Shown piece after piece: positions 19,244 through 26,830 of a stretch of 64,000 nt of DNA. The DNA is taken from positions 1 through 64,000 of the forward strand of contig CALFAK010000094.1 in assembly GCA_937948985.1 (NCBI GenBank), written 5' to 3'. The notes beneath the pieces were generated by a model. It was not told where the DNA came from, ran no database searches, and was given only the letters and a program-made list of their open reading frames with translations. How positions within the stretch are numbered: the stretch's first letter is position 1; the number at the start of each line of letters is the position of its first letter. This DNA comes from an uncultured Neomegalonema sp. (lineage in GTDB: Bacteria > Pseudomonadota > Alphaproteobacteria > Rhodobacterales > Rhodobacteraceae). The position numbers and the translations under genes were made by a program.

Positions 19244-19453
19244 AACATCGCCCCGAAGGCGGAGCAGGAGCAGTTCGGCAAAGGCTCGATCAAAGGACTG
19301 GCCGCGCCGGAGAGTGCGAATAACGCGGCCTGTACCGGATCGTTTGTGCCGCTGTTGACGCTGGGGATTCCAGGTTCCGGCCTCGTGCTGCTGCCCAGCT
19401 ACCGCGCGCGGCGTGCAAGTTTACGGGCGCAGGGTGTGGCGGACGGGGATTAA
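19244..19453 (+). pseudogene. Remnant of tctA (large permease), internal fragment
   Basis: The frame reads IAPKAEQEQFGKGSIKGLAAPESANNA and TGSFVPLLTLGIPGS. The FGKGSI-G-AAPE-ANNA and VPLLTLGIPGS blocks are hallmarks of TctA permeases, which normally have about 500 residues; only about 45 remain. The following LVLLPSYRARRASLRAQGV tail is unrelated. Together with the two fragments upstream this is the relic of one tctCBA operon. Confidence 0.72.
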
Positions 19454-20127
19454 GGATCGCCCGCGACGCCGTAGCTGGGGGCAATCACCGGATTGATGGC
19501 ACGGTTGAGGTAGTCTTGCATCTGCGGCTCGTAAGCGGACCACAGCGCGCGCAGTTTTGCGATGGGATCGTCGTCGTCCCAATCAACGCGCAGATCGACC
19601 AGCGGGAACGGCATGGCATCCGCGACCAGCAACGCGGCGGAGTGGACATCGCCCTCCTCCCCCCCGGCGGCAAGCCCGCCTTCAATGCCTTGCAACAAGC
19701 GTTCGGCGAGGTGAGCATCGGGCTTGGCCATAAACCCATCGGTGATGCCCTTCGCAACGGCAGTGCTTGAGAGCAGGTTACCCGCCGCCACACATCCCGC
19801 ATCTTCGCTGATCGCGTTTGTGCCGAGAATATGCGCCCCGGTGAAATGCGCGGTATTCGACTGCGCATCCACAGCTGTCAATTGGCGGTAGTCGATATTC
19901 GGGCGGTCTTTCACCACGGTGGCAATCGCGGATGCGGCATCCGCGCCCTGCGCCATCGCGTCCAGCACCAGCGTGGCGAGATGCGGGTCGGTAATGTTTT
20001 GCGTGGCCACCGCACCAACGCCCGCGCGGACATGGGGGCAGCGGGAGCCGACGGAGATTGAGGAGGTGGTGATGGCAACGCCGACCATGCCTGTGCGCGC
20101 ACAGCGGCCCGCGATCGAAAATGTCAT
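19450..20127 (-). CDS. DUF1028 family protein
   Basis: A 225-residue protein starting TFSIAGRCARTGMVGVAITTSSISVGSRCPHVRAGVGAVATQN, the conserved opening of DUF1028, a family predicted to have an N-terminal nucleophile hydrolase-like fold. The GNLLSS and GGEEGDVHSAALLV blocks are also family features. The reaction is not established. Its ATG overlaps the stop of the Rieske oxygenase gene by 4 bp, so the two are translated as one unit with ridA upstream. Confidence 0.85.
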   Translation of the reverse strand: MTFSIAGRCARTGMVGVAITTSSISVGSRCPHVRAGVGAVATQNITDPHLATLVLDAMAQGADAASAIATVVKDRPNIDYRQLTAVDAQSNTAHFTGAHILGTNAISEDAGCVAAGNLLSSTAVAKGITDGFMAKPDAHLAERLLQGIEGGLAAGGEEGDVHSAALLVADAMPFPLVDLRVDWDDDDPIAKLRALWSAYEPQMQDYLNRAINPVIAPSYGVAGDP

Positions 20128-21287
20128 GTCGTCTCTCCTGTCGTATCAGTCAAATGCCGCGCGAGGTAGCGTTGGAAGTCATGAATTTCCCGCTCCAGCC
20201 AGCTTAACGGCCCCGGCGAGGCAAAGCCGGACTGGGCGCCCGCATAGATGCCTTCGACCACAAAACGGTCCTCGCCGTTCACGTGGTCGAAGAATTTGAT
20301 CAGATCAGCGACCCATGCCTCACGATCATCCAGCGCGGCATCAACTTCCGGCGCAATGGCAACGCCGAAGCGGACATCGACTTTGCCCACCCCTTTCGGG
20401 CGCAGGGTGAGATACCACAGGTGATCCGGGGCCAGCACATACATATGCGTCGGGAAAACGGTGGGCAGAACAGAGGTATAGCGCCACTCATCCGTCAGAC
20501 GCGTGTTGCTGTCATGGGCGCGGCCATAGGCGGCTTGTTCGGTTTTGACGAAGGTTTGATAAGTGAAGGCATCATAGGTCTCTGACGGGAACCGCGTCGC
20601 CTCAACAGGAAACCACGCGCCGACGGTGGCTTTGTGAGCAACGGGGAGGTGATAACCTTCCATAAAATTCTCAGTCAGCAGCTTCCAATCCGTCTCCCAC
20701 ACATGCTCCTGCTGTACGACGGGTATATAGCCTTCCATCGCGTAGCGGCCCACGACTTCATGCAGCGGCGACAGCAATTCGGCGACGGGAGGCACGTCTT
20801 CATCAAGGGTGAGATAGATCCAGCCGTTCCAGATTTCGGTGCGGATTTCGGGCAGGCGGTGATCGGATTTCTTGAAGCCGCAGGATTTTTCCATATGCCC
20901 CGCGCCGACCAGCTTTCCATCCAGCGAATAGGTCCATGCGTGGTAGGGGCAGACGATGCGCCGCGTGCTGCCGCTACCCTCGACCAGCCGCATCATCCGG
21001 TGGCGGCAGACATTGGCGAAGGTTTTGATCGCGCCGTCTTTGGTGCGGGTGCAAAAAACCGGTTCGTCGGCGATGGTGAAAGTCAGATAGTCGCCGTGGT
21101 TCGGGATTTCAGCGGCCAGACCCGGACAGACCCACGCGCGGCGGAAGATGCGCTCCCGCTCTATCGCCTGCACGTCCTCGCTGCGATAGAGAGCGGCGGG
21201 CAGGCCGCTGGCATATTCCAGCGGACGGGCGGCGATTTCAGCGAGATGACTCAGGAGAGCGGATGTTGCGGGTTCTCTGGTCTCCAT
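20124..21287 (-). CDS. Rieske-type aromatic ring-hydroxylating oxygenase, alpha subunit
   Basis: A 387-residue oxygenase. The Rieske [2Fe-2S] ligands are Cys94/His96 (VCRHRMM) and Cys113/His116 (VCPYHAW); the mononuclear iron site is ENFMEGYHLPVAH with His213 and His218. The start is ATG 21287 (METREPATS), behind a perfect AGGAGG; the longer frame to 21341 is rejected. The substrate may be an aromatic acid or a quaternary amine, because many oxygenases of this branch act on choline- or carnitine-like compounds. No reductase gene is adjacent. Operon: ridA-oxygenase-DUF1028. Confidence 0.9.
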   Translation of the reverse strand: METREPATSALLSHLAEIAARPLEYASGLPAALYRSEDVQAIERERIFRRAWVCPGLAAEIPNHGDYLTFTIADEPVFCTRTKDGAIKTFANVCRHRMMRLVEGSGSTRRIVCPYHAWTYSLDGKLVGAGHMEKSCGFKKSDHRLPEIRTEIWNGWIYLTLDEDVPPVAELLSPLHEVVGRYAMEGYIPVVQQEHVWETDWKLLTENFMEGYHLPVAHKATVGAWFPVEATRFPSETYDAFTYQTFVKTEQAAYGRAHDSNTRLTDEWRYTSVLPTVFPTHMYVLAPDHLWYLTLRPKGVGKVDVRFGVAIAPEVDAALDDREAWVADLIKFFDHVNGEDRFVVEGIYAGAQSGFASPGPLSWLEREIHDFQRYLARHLTDTTGETT

Positions 21288-21298
21288 AAAGCATCCTC

Positions 21299-21715
21299 CT
21301 AGTCCGGTATCACGGCGGTGACCTCGATTTCCACCACCCATTCAGGCCGGGCCAACGCCGGAACGACAAGGCCCGTTGAGCAGGGATGAACGCCTTTCAT
21401 CCACTTACCCATCTCCTGATACACGGCCTCGCGGTAGCGGATGTCTGTCAAATAAACGACAATCCGGCAGATATGCGACATCTCAGATCCGGCTTCTTCA
21501 AGCAGCATTTTGATGTTCCGCATCGTCTTTTCAGTCTGCTTACCCGCATCACCGATATGCAGGCTTTCACGATTATCGAGGTCTTGTGAGACCTGCCCGC
21601 GCAAGAAAACCATTGTTCCACGCGCTTTGACGCCTTGGGCGAGGTCATTGTCGAGGCTTTGCTCAGGGTAGGTTTCTTTGGTGTTGAAGGGTCGGATGCG
21701 TTCGTGAACTGTCAT
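21299..21715 (-). CDS. RidA/YjgF-family protein
   Basis: A 138-residue protein of the trimeric RidA family, many members of which hydrolyse reactive enamine/imine intermediates. It starts MTVHERIRPFNTKETYPEQS at ATG 21715 with GGAG upstream; the ORF to 21949 has no family similarity in its first 78 residues. Core blocks are VFLRGQVSQDLDN, GDAGKQTEKTMRNIKMLLEEAGS and a C-terminal LARPEWVVEIEVTAVI, with the usual substrate-binding Arg position as LARPE. It leads the minus-strand unit with the Rieske oxygenase. Confidence 0.88.
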   Translation of the reverse strand: MTVHERIRPFNTKETYPEQSLDNDLAQGVKARGTMVFLRGQVSQDLDNRESLHIGDAGKQTEKTMRNIKMLLEEAGSEMSHICRIVVYLTDIRYREAVYQEMGKWMKGVHPCSTGLVVPALARPEWVVEIEVTAVIPD

Positions 21716-21883
21716 TTGTCTAATCTCCGATGCGCTGCGGGTGCCAAAACCGCCCGCGACCTGAACACCAATTTGTATACCATTCCAGTGAAAACTTGAT
21801 GCGTGAAGGGTTTGCCTTGAACGGGGCATCCCTGATACCGACATTGTACGGAGGTCAACGCGTGCCGATGGAGGGTGACTGGT

Positions 21884-22507
21884 ATGAGCTTTGATGACGG
21901 CTTCAACTGCCCCAACTGCGGCGCCGAACTGTCGTGCAAACTGCGCCATTCAAAGATGGTCGCGTGCGAATATTGCGAATCGACCGTGCTGCTGGAAGAC
22001 GAAACGGTGCGCAAAGTCGGCAAATCCGGTGTGATGGCGGAGGAGCCGTCGCTGTTCGTGCTGGGCCGCGAGATCATCCATAAAGACGAGAGCTTCCTCC
22101 CAGTTGGCCAAGCGCGTTTTGGCTATGCAAACGGCTGGTGGGATGAATTTTGGGCCATCGGCGGGGACGGGCAAGGTGTTTGGGTGAGTGTCGATGAGGG
22201 CGAAATCGCAATCGAACGCCCCTACCCCATCACAGTGACATTCAATCCCGATGCCCTGACCGTCGGCAGCAGCGTGATCCTGAAAGACGAGCGTTTCCGC
22301 ATTACCGAAGCTGACACTGCAACTTGTAAAGCGCTACGCGGGGAGTTCCCGGAACCGATCCGGATCGGGCAAACCTATCGCTACTGGCATTTGTCGGGCG
22401 AACGCGCGCGGATTGTGACGCTGGAGTACAGTGACGGAGAATTTCAGGCTAGCGAAGGGGTCTGGGTTGACCCCTACCTGATCCGCAGCTCAAACGTGGC
22501 CGCATGA
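21884..22507 (+). CDS. DUF4178 protein with N-terminal zinc ribbon
   Basis: A 207-residue cytosolic protein. The N-terminus carries a zinc ribbon (CPNCGAELSCK ... ACEYCES, four cysteines, about residues 8-39), followed by one DUF4178 beta-rich domain (LFVLGREIIHKDESFLPVGQARFGYANGWWDEFWAIG). The start is ATG 21884, behind GGAGG. It is the first gene of an operon with a second DUF4178 protein, a small peptide, DUF350 and an aminopropyltransferase. DUF4178 has no known activity; association with polyamine-synthesis enzymes and membrane proteins is its main clue. Confidence 0.85.
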   Translation: MSFDDGFNCPNCGAELSCKLRHSKMVACEYCESTVLLEDETVRKVGKSGVMAEEPSLFVLGREIIHKDESFLPVGQARFGYANGWWDEFWAIGGDGQGVWVSVDEGEIAIERPYPITVTFNPDALTVGSSVILKDERFRITEADTATCKALRGEFPEPIRIGQTYRYWHLSGERARIVTLEYSDGEFQASEGVWVDPYLIRSSNVAA

Positions 22508-22616
22508 GTGTGGTGAGTGCATACGGGCAGCGCTTTAAAGTCCTCTCCCCGCTTGCGTGGGGAAAGGGAGCAGGCCCGCAACAAAATATGGCCTTCGCTT
22601 TGAGCGGCGTAACCCT

Positions 22617-23888
22617 ATGACTGAAACACAAAACCAACGCCTCGCGGCGATTAATTGCACGAATTGCGGGTCCGCTTTGCCCGCGCTTGCCGGGCATCGG
22701 GCCAAGGCGCTGGTGTGCAGTTATTGCGGCTCTGTCATGGATCGGCATGACGATTACAAGGTGCTCGCCCGCTATCGTAATATGGAGCGGCCCTATGGAC
22801 CGTTCACGCTGGGTATGCGGGGCGAGGTTCTGGGCGTGCCGCATACGATTGTGGGGATTGTCGGGGTTGCCGCGCGGATATGGGGCGAAGACTATCCTTG
22901 GACGAACTATCAACTCTACAGCCCAACCCACGGTTATAGCTGGCTGACATGGAATGACGGCCACCTGACCCATTCGCGCAAAACACGCGAGATGCCGAAC
23001 CTTGTACCGAACAGCCAGTTTGTGCCGAAATCGACCTTCGGGGCGGCGGGTCGGACCTTTAAGATGTTCGAGCAATACAACGCGCGTATCAATTATATTG
23101 AGGGCGAACTGACGTGGGTTCCGAAGCTGGGCGATCAGACACGGGTGATGGAGGCGATTGATCCGCCCTATGGTTATGCCGTGGCGATGGGGGAGAACGA
23201 GACCGAGTTCGAGATGTCGAGCTACCTCGACCAGCAAGCCACTTTGGCGAGTTTCGGGGTGGAAGACAGCTGGACCAAGCCGTTCGGCATTCATGCAATC
23301 CAACCGTTCGAGCCGGGCGCGCTGCACACAGGTCTCAGCCGGGCCGCGATGATGTTCGTCCCGATTACCGCCGCGATCAGCCTTGGCCTGCTGGTTCTGG
23401 GTGGGGGCAAAACGATTGCACAAGGACAGATCGATAACCCGGCGGCGGGCGGCTCGCTGGCCTTTCCGGTGACCGCGACGAACCGCTTGGTGTCGATCAA
23501 AATCAAAACCAACGTGTCAAACTCCTGGGCGTGGTACGATATGAGCCTGACCCATGAGGAAAGTGACGAGACGATTGCCGAGTTTGATGGCGGCGTCGAA
23601 TACTACTATGGCCGCGATAGTGACGGATCATGGACGGAGGGGTCCAACGAGGCGGTATTCCGGTTCAAACCACCCGCAAAGGGCGCGTATCGGATCGCGG
23701 TTGAAGGTATCGAAAAAGGCTCTGACAACCGCCCGATGAGTATCGTCGTGCGTGAAAAGGTGATGCTGGTACGGTATATGGTGGGCATGTTCATCCTGAG
23801 CCTCGTCCTCGCGGCGAGCATGTGGTTCCGCGAGAAGCAGTTCGAGGCAAAACGCTGGGGCGAGGACGGGAGCGACGATGATGACTAG
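22617..23888 (+). CDS. DUF4178 membrane protein with zinc ribbon
   Basis: A 423-residue protein in four parts: a zinc ribbon (CTNCGSALPALAG ... VCSYCGSV), DUF4178-type beta domains to about residue 240, a transmembrane helix (MMFVPITAAISLGLLVLGGG), and an extracytoplasmic beta-sandwich-like domain (LVSIKIKTNVSNSWAWYDMSL ... EAVFRFKPPAKGAYRIAVEG) closed by a second helix (MVGMFILSLVLAASMWF) and an acidic cytoplasmic tail (EDGSDDDD). The start is taken at ATG 22617. It links a cytosolic sensor-like half with a periplasmic domain. The stop overlaps the start of the next small gene. Confidence 0.85.
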   Translation: MTETQNQRLAAINCTNCGSALPALAGHRAKALVCSYCGSVMDRHDDYKVLARYRNMERPYGPFTLGMRGEVLGVPHTIVGIVGVAARIWGEDYPWTNYQLYSPTHGYSWLTWNDGHLTHSRKTREMPNLVPNSQFVPKSTFGAAGRTFKMFEQYNARINYIEGELTWVPKLGDQTRVMEAIDPPYGYAVAMGENETEFEMSSYLDQQATLASFGVEDSWTKPFGIHAIQPFEPGALHTGLSRAAMMFVPITAAISLGLLVLGGGKTIAQGQIDNPAAGGSLAFPVTATNRLVSIKIKTNVSNSWAWYDMSLTHEESDETIAEFDGGVEYYYGRDSDGSWTEGSNEAVFRFKPPAKGAYRIAVEGIEKGSDNRPMSIVVREKVMLVRYMVGMFILSLVLAASMWFREKQFEAKRWGEDGSDDDD

Positions 23889-24033
23889 AGTGTTTCTCGT
23901 GGTATTCACGATGATGACGGGCGGCGCGACCTATGCCAGCGTTTACGGCATCGGCGGCGAAACATCGGCCATCGCCAAATCAATCCGGTCCGGCAGCGGC
24001 GGACGGGTCGGCTATATCGGCGGTGTGAAATAA
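23878..24033 (+). CDS. Small secreted or membrane-anchored peptide of the DUF4178 operon
   Basis: A 51-residue frame starts at ATG 23878 inside the last codons of the upstream gene (alternative ATG 23881) and ends with TAA 24033. It reads MMTRVFLVVFTMMTGGATYA, then a short Ser/Gly/Arg-rich tail ending RVGYIGGVK. The N-terminus looks like a signal peptide or anchor with a possible cleavage after TYA. Overlapping start, same strand, and position between two operon genes argue for a real gene. No function known. Confidence 0.6.
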   Translation: MMTRVFLVVFTMMTGGATYASVYGIGGETSAIAKSIRSGSGGRVGYIGGVK

Positions 24034-24069
24034 CCGCTCTAAAGGTTTGAGATAAGAAGGAAATCCGAC

Positions 24070-24294
24070 ATGGAAATACTCGCCGGAATTAACGCGCCAG
24101 AGGTGATTGCAACGATATTCTACGCGTTCCTCGGCCTTGGCCTGATGATCATCAGCTATATTATTATCGACGCGCTGACCCCGTTTTCGCTGCACGAGGA
24201 GCTGTCCGGCAAGGCGAATACGGCGGTGGCCATTGTAATGGGGTCGGTGATGATCTCGCTGTCGATCCTGATCGCCAATGTGATTAACAGTTAG
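24070..24294 (+). CDS. DUF350 small membrane protein
   Basis: A 74-residue inner-membrane protein with two helices (EVIATIFYAFLGLGLMIISYIIIDALTPF and NTAVAIVMGSVMISLSILIANVI) and the DUF350 motif DALTPFSLHEEL between them. Many DUF350 proteins (YjfL type) carry two such units with four helices; this one has a single unit and would need to dimerise. AGAAGGAAAT ribosome region before ATG 24070. It abuts the aminopropyltransferase gene with no gap. Confidence 0.82.
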   Translation: MEILAGINAPEVIATIFYAFLGLGLMIISYIIIDALTPFSLHEELSGKANTAVAIVMGSVMISLSILIANVINS

Positions 24295-25842
24295 GTGAGC
24301 GACGATACGCCTGCGGAAAACCGCCATGTCGGGCTGCTGCTGCTGGGCGCAACGTTTGTGTTGGCGATTTGCGGGCTGGTCTATGAGCTGATCGCCGGGG
24401 CGCTGTCGAGTTATCTGCTTGGTGACAGCGTCTATCATTTCTCGCTGGTCATCGGGCTTTTCATGAGCGCGATGGGAATTGGCGCGTTTCTGTCGCGGTA
24501 TGTGCAAAACCCTGAGCGGAGCTTTGTCGCGGCGCAGATTGCGCTGGGGTTGATTGGCGGGTTTTCGGCGATGATCCTGTTCGCGGCCTTTGCTGTGATC
24601 GAGAATTACACGGCTTTTCTGCTGCTGGTGACGGTGGCGACAGGCACGTTGGTGGGGCTGGAAATCCCGCTTGTGTTGCGAATTTTGGAGGGGCACGGGG
24701 CGCTGCGGATGACGGTGTCGAACGTGCTGACCGCTGATTACATCGGTGCGCTGGTGGCGGCATTGTTGTTTCCGTTGATCCTTGTGCCGCAGCTGGGGCT
24801 GATGGGGGCCGGGCTGCTGTTCGGGTCGCTGAATCTGATTGTGGCGGCGATGGCGCTGTGGGTGTTTCGGGCGCAGTGCGGATGGGGATTGCGGGCCGCG
24901 TGTTTGGCCGGATTTGTGGCGCTGGGCGCAGGGGCGTTATCGAGTGAGCGCGCGATTGGCGGGATGGAGCGGCGGCTGTATGCCAACGAGATCATCCTCG
25001 CACAAGACACGCCCTATCAGCGGGTGGTGGTGACGCGGGACGGGACGCGGTATCAGCTGTTCCTCAACGGATCGGTGCAGTTCGATACACTGGACGAGTA
25101 CCGCTATCACGAGGCGCTGGTGCATCCGGCAATGACCCGCGCACCACGACTGGACCATGTGGTGATCTTTGGCGGCGGCGATGGGATGGCGGTGCGGGAG
25201 GTGCTGCGCTATCCGTCGGTGAAGCGCGTAACGCTGGTGGATATTGATGCGGTGGTGACGGCGCTGTTCCGCGACCAACCGGCGTTGGCGGCGCTGAATG
25301 ACGGGGCGCTTTTGGACCCGCGTGTGGAGATCGTGAACGGTGATGCCTGGGCGTTTTTGAAGGATGGTAACGCGGTTTTTGATGTGGCGATTCTTGATCT
25401 GCCAGACCCCAAAGACCTCGCGATTTCAAAGCTGTATACGCGGGCGTTTTACACCGATCTGATGCGCCGGATGAGCGCGGACGGTGTAGTTATCACCCAA
25501 GCGACCTCGCCCCTTTACGCGCGAAAGGCGTATTGGACGATTGCGGCGACGCTGGAGGCGACGGCTGTGCCGCTGGCCCCGGACCAAACGCTGACGGTGC
25601 TGCCCTATCACGCCTATATCCCCAGCTTTGGCGAATGGGGGTTTGTGCTGGCGGGGGGGCGGTTGCGGGGGGAGCCGCTGCGGGATTTGCCGGAGGGGTT
25701 GCGGTTTATGGACCCGAGCAGCGCGGCGCGGATGTTTGATTTTGCCAGCGATATCGGGCGGCTCGATATGCCGCCCAGCACGCTGTTCGACCAACCGCTG
25801 CCGCAGCTTTATGAGGATGGGTGGAATGAGTGGTTTGATTGA
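24295..25842 (+). CDS. Membrane-fused polyamine aminopropyltransferase (spermidine synthase-like)
   Basis: A 515-residue protein. The N-terminal half has about seven transmembrane helices (LLLLGATFVLAICGLVYELIAGALSSYLLG ...), as in the SpeE fusions with a membrane exporter-like domain. The C-terminal half is a spermidine-synthase Rossmann domain: VVIFGGGDGMAVREVLRY, VTLVDID, then the active-site loop AILDLPDP with its Asp residues. The start codon is GTG 24295, immediately after the DUF350 stop. Most likely it transfers aminopropyl groups from decarboxylated SAM at the membrane face. No SAM decarboxylase is adjacent. Last gene of the operon. Confidence 0.88.
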   Translation: MSDDTPAENRHVGLLLLGATFVLAICGLVYELIAGALSSYLLGDSVYHFSLVIGLFMSAMGIGAFLSRYVQNPERSFVAAQIALGLIGGFSAMILFAAFAVIENYTAFLLLVTVATGTLVGLEIPLVLRILEGHGALRMTVSNVLTADYIGALVAALLFPLILVPQLGLMGAGLLFGSLNLIVAAMALWVFRAQCGWGLRAACLAGFVALGAGALSSERAIGGMERRLYANEIILAQDTPYQRVVVTRDGTRYQLFLNGSVQFDTLDEYRYHEALVHPAMTRAPRLDHVVIFGGGDGMAVREVLRYPSVKRVTLVDIDAVVTALFRDQPALAALNDGALLDPRVEIVNGDAWAFLKDGNAVFDVAILDLPDPKDLAISKLYTRAFYTDLMRRMSADGVVITQATSPLYARKAYWTIAATLEATAVPLAPDQTLTVLPYHAYIPSFGEWGFVLAGGRLRGEPLRDLPEGLRFMDPSSAARMFDFASDIGRLDMPPSTLFDQPLPQLYEDGWNEWFD

Positions 25843-25996
25843 GACAATGCATTTGAAGCTGATCTTTATGAATATCGCCCTGCCCCGCACTTGCCGCAAA
25901 ACCTCTTTCAGCGAAGTACGCAATTCAACAAGGCCCCGCATCGGGGTTTAGGGCAGGGAGAAAAATGTGACGGTCAGCCTGGTAGGGCCGTTGATA

Positions 25997-26830
25997 TTAT
26001 ACTTCCGGCGGGTTCGCGGCGAATTCGTAATTGGCGCGGCGTTTGGCGGGGGTAGCTTCGGCATCAATCATGCCCGTTTCAACCCGGTGCGCGCTGGCCA
26101 TGAGCGGTTTGATAAGCTCCGCTTCGGGCAGGTTTTTCCAATACTTCTTCGGCATTTCCGAAGTCATCGCTTTGACTTTGAGGCGGGCCGGATTGAAAAT
26201 AGCGGCGTAGTATCCGCGCCACATCTCCTCCAGCGCATCAGAATCGGGGGCATCGGCGCGTTTTGCGCCGGGACCAAAGGCGAGGGTTTCGCGGTTCCAG
26301 TGTGCGGAACACTCCGGCGTCAGGATTGACCAGCGCATATTCGCAAAGCGGCGGACGAAGAAGGCGGCGTTTTCCTCAACGATGCGATGCTCCGGCTCGA
26401 ACCACGCGACGTAAGTATCCGTCTCACCTTTGACGGCGCGAAAGCGGACGAAGGCGCGCATTTTGTGGCGGTCGCGCCGTACAGACTTTATCAATTTTTC
26501 AAATTGATAGACATCATCGTCAACGCTGTTTGCCAACAGTTCGGGCTTTTGCTGGATGCGCCACAGCAGGCGGTACAACAGATCAAAACGCCCGCGATCA
26601 CGGTTGCAGATGGCGAGTTTCGCGTCGCTGAGAAACTGTTTCGGGACGCGCAGGCGGCGGGAAGGTTCGCGGGGATCGAGCGGGCGCTCCAATGCGCCGA
26701 AAAGGTCCGCTTGCGCGGTGCCGACCTGCCACGCCACATCCTGAGGCGGGATGCCATCGACGAGGAGTGAGCGGGCCTGTCCGCGCCAGCCGTCAAAATC
26801 GGTCTCATGTTCCAAACGCACCACCCGCAT
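25997..26830 (-). CDS. DUF4130 / TIGR03915-type putative DNA repair protein
   Basis: A 277-residue protein with GVLICCT-like helical regions and the family block FEPEHRIVEENAAFFVRRFANMRWSILTPECSAHWN, ending PKKYWKNLPEAELIKPLM. This family (DUF4130) is nearly always encoded with the radical-SAM partner found here. In some bacteria it is fused to a uracil-DNA glycosylase-like (UdgX) domain; that domain is absent here. The start is ATG 26830, overlapping the stop of the upstream gene (ATGA). A role in DNA repair or modification is inferred from context and the SOS box upstream. Confidence 0.85.
   Translation of the reverse strand: MRVVRLEHETDFDGWRGQARSLLVDGIPPQDVAWQVGTAQADLFGALERPLDPREPSRRLRVPKQFLSDAKLAICNRDRGRFDLLYRLLWRIQQKPELLANSVDDDVYQFEKLIKSVRRDRHKMRAFVRFRAVKGETDTYVAWFEPEHRIVEENAAFFVRRFANMRWSILTPECSAHWNRETLAFGPGAKRADAPDSDALEEMWRGYYAAIFNPARLKVKAMTSEMPKKYWKNLPEAELIKPLMASAHRVETGMIDAEATPAKRRANYEFAANPPEV

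Noticed and set aside
19069-22562. CRISPR array from palindromic repeats
   Set aside because: The two palindromes are single, different and far apart, with no spacer-repeat regularity and no cas gene.
25843-25996. Short ORF (MHLKLIFMNIALPRTC ...) after the aminopropyltransferase
   Set aside because: No ribosome site, no recognisable signal or domain, and the opposite strand is equally open; treated as intergenic sequence containing a small GC-rich hairpin (CCCCG-CAT-CGGGG).
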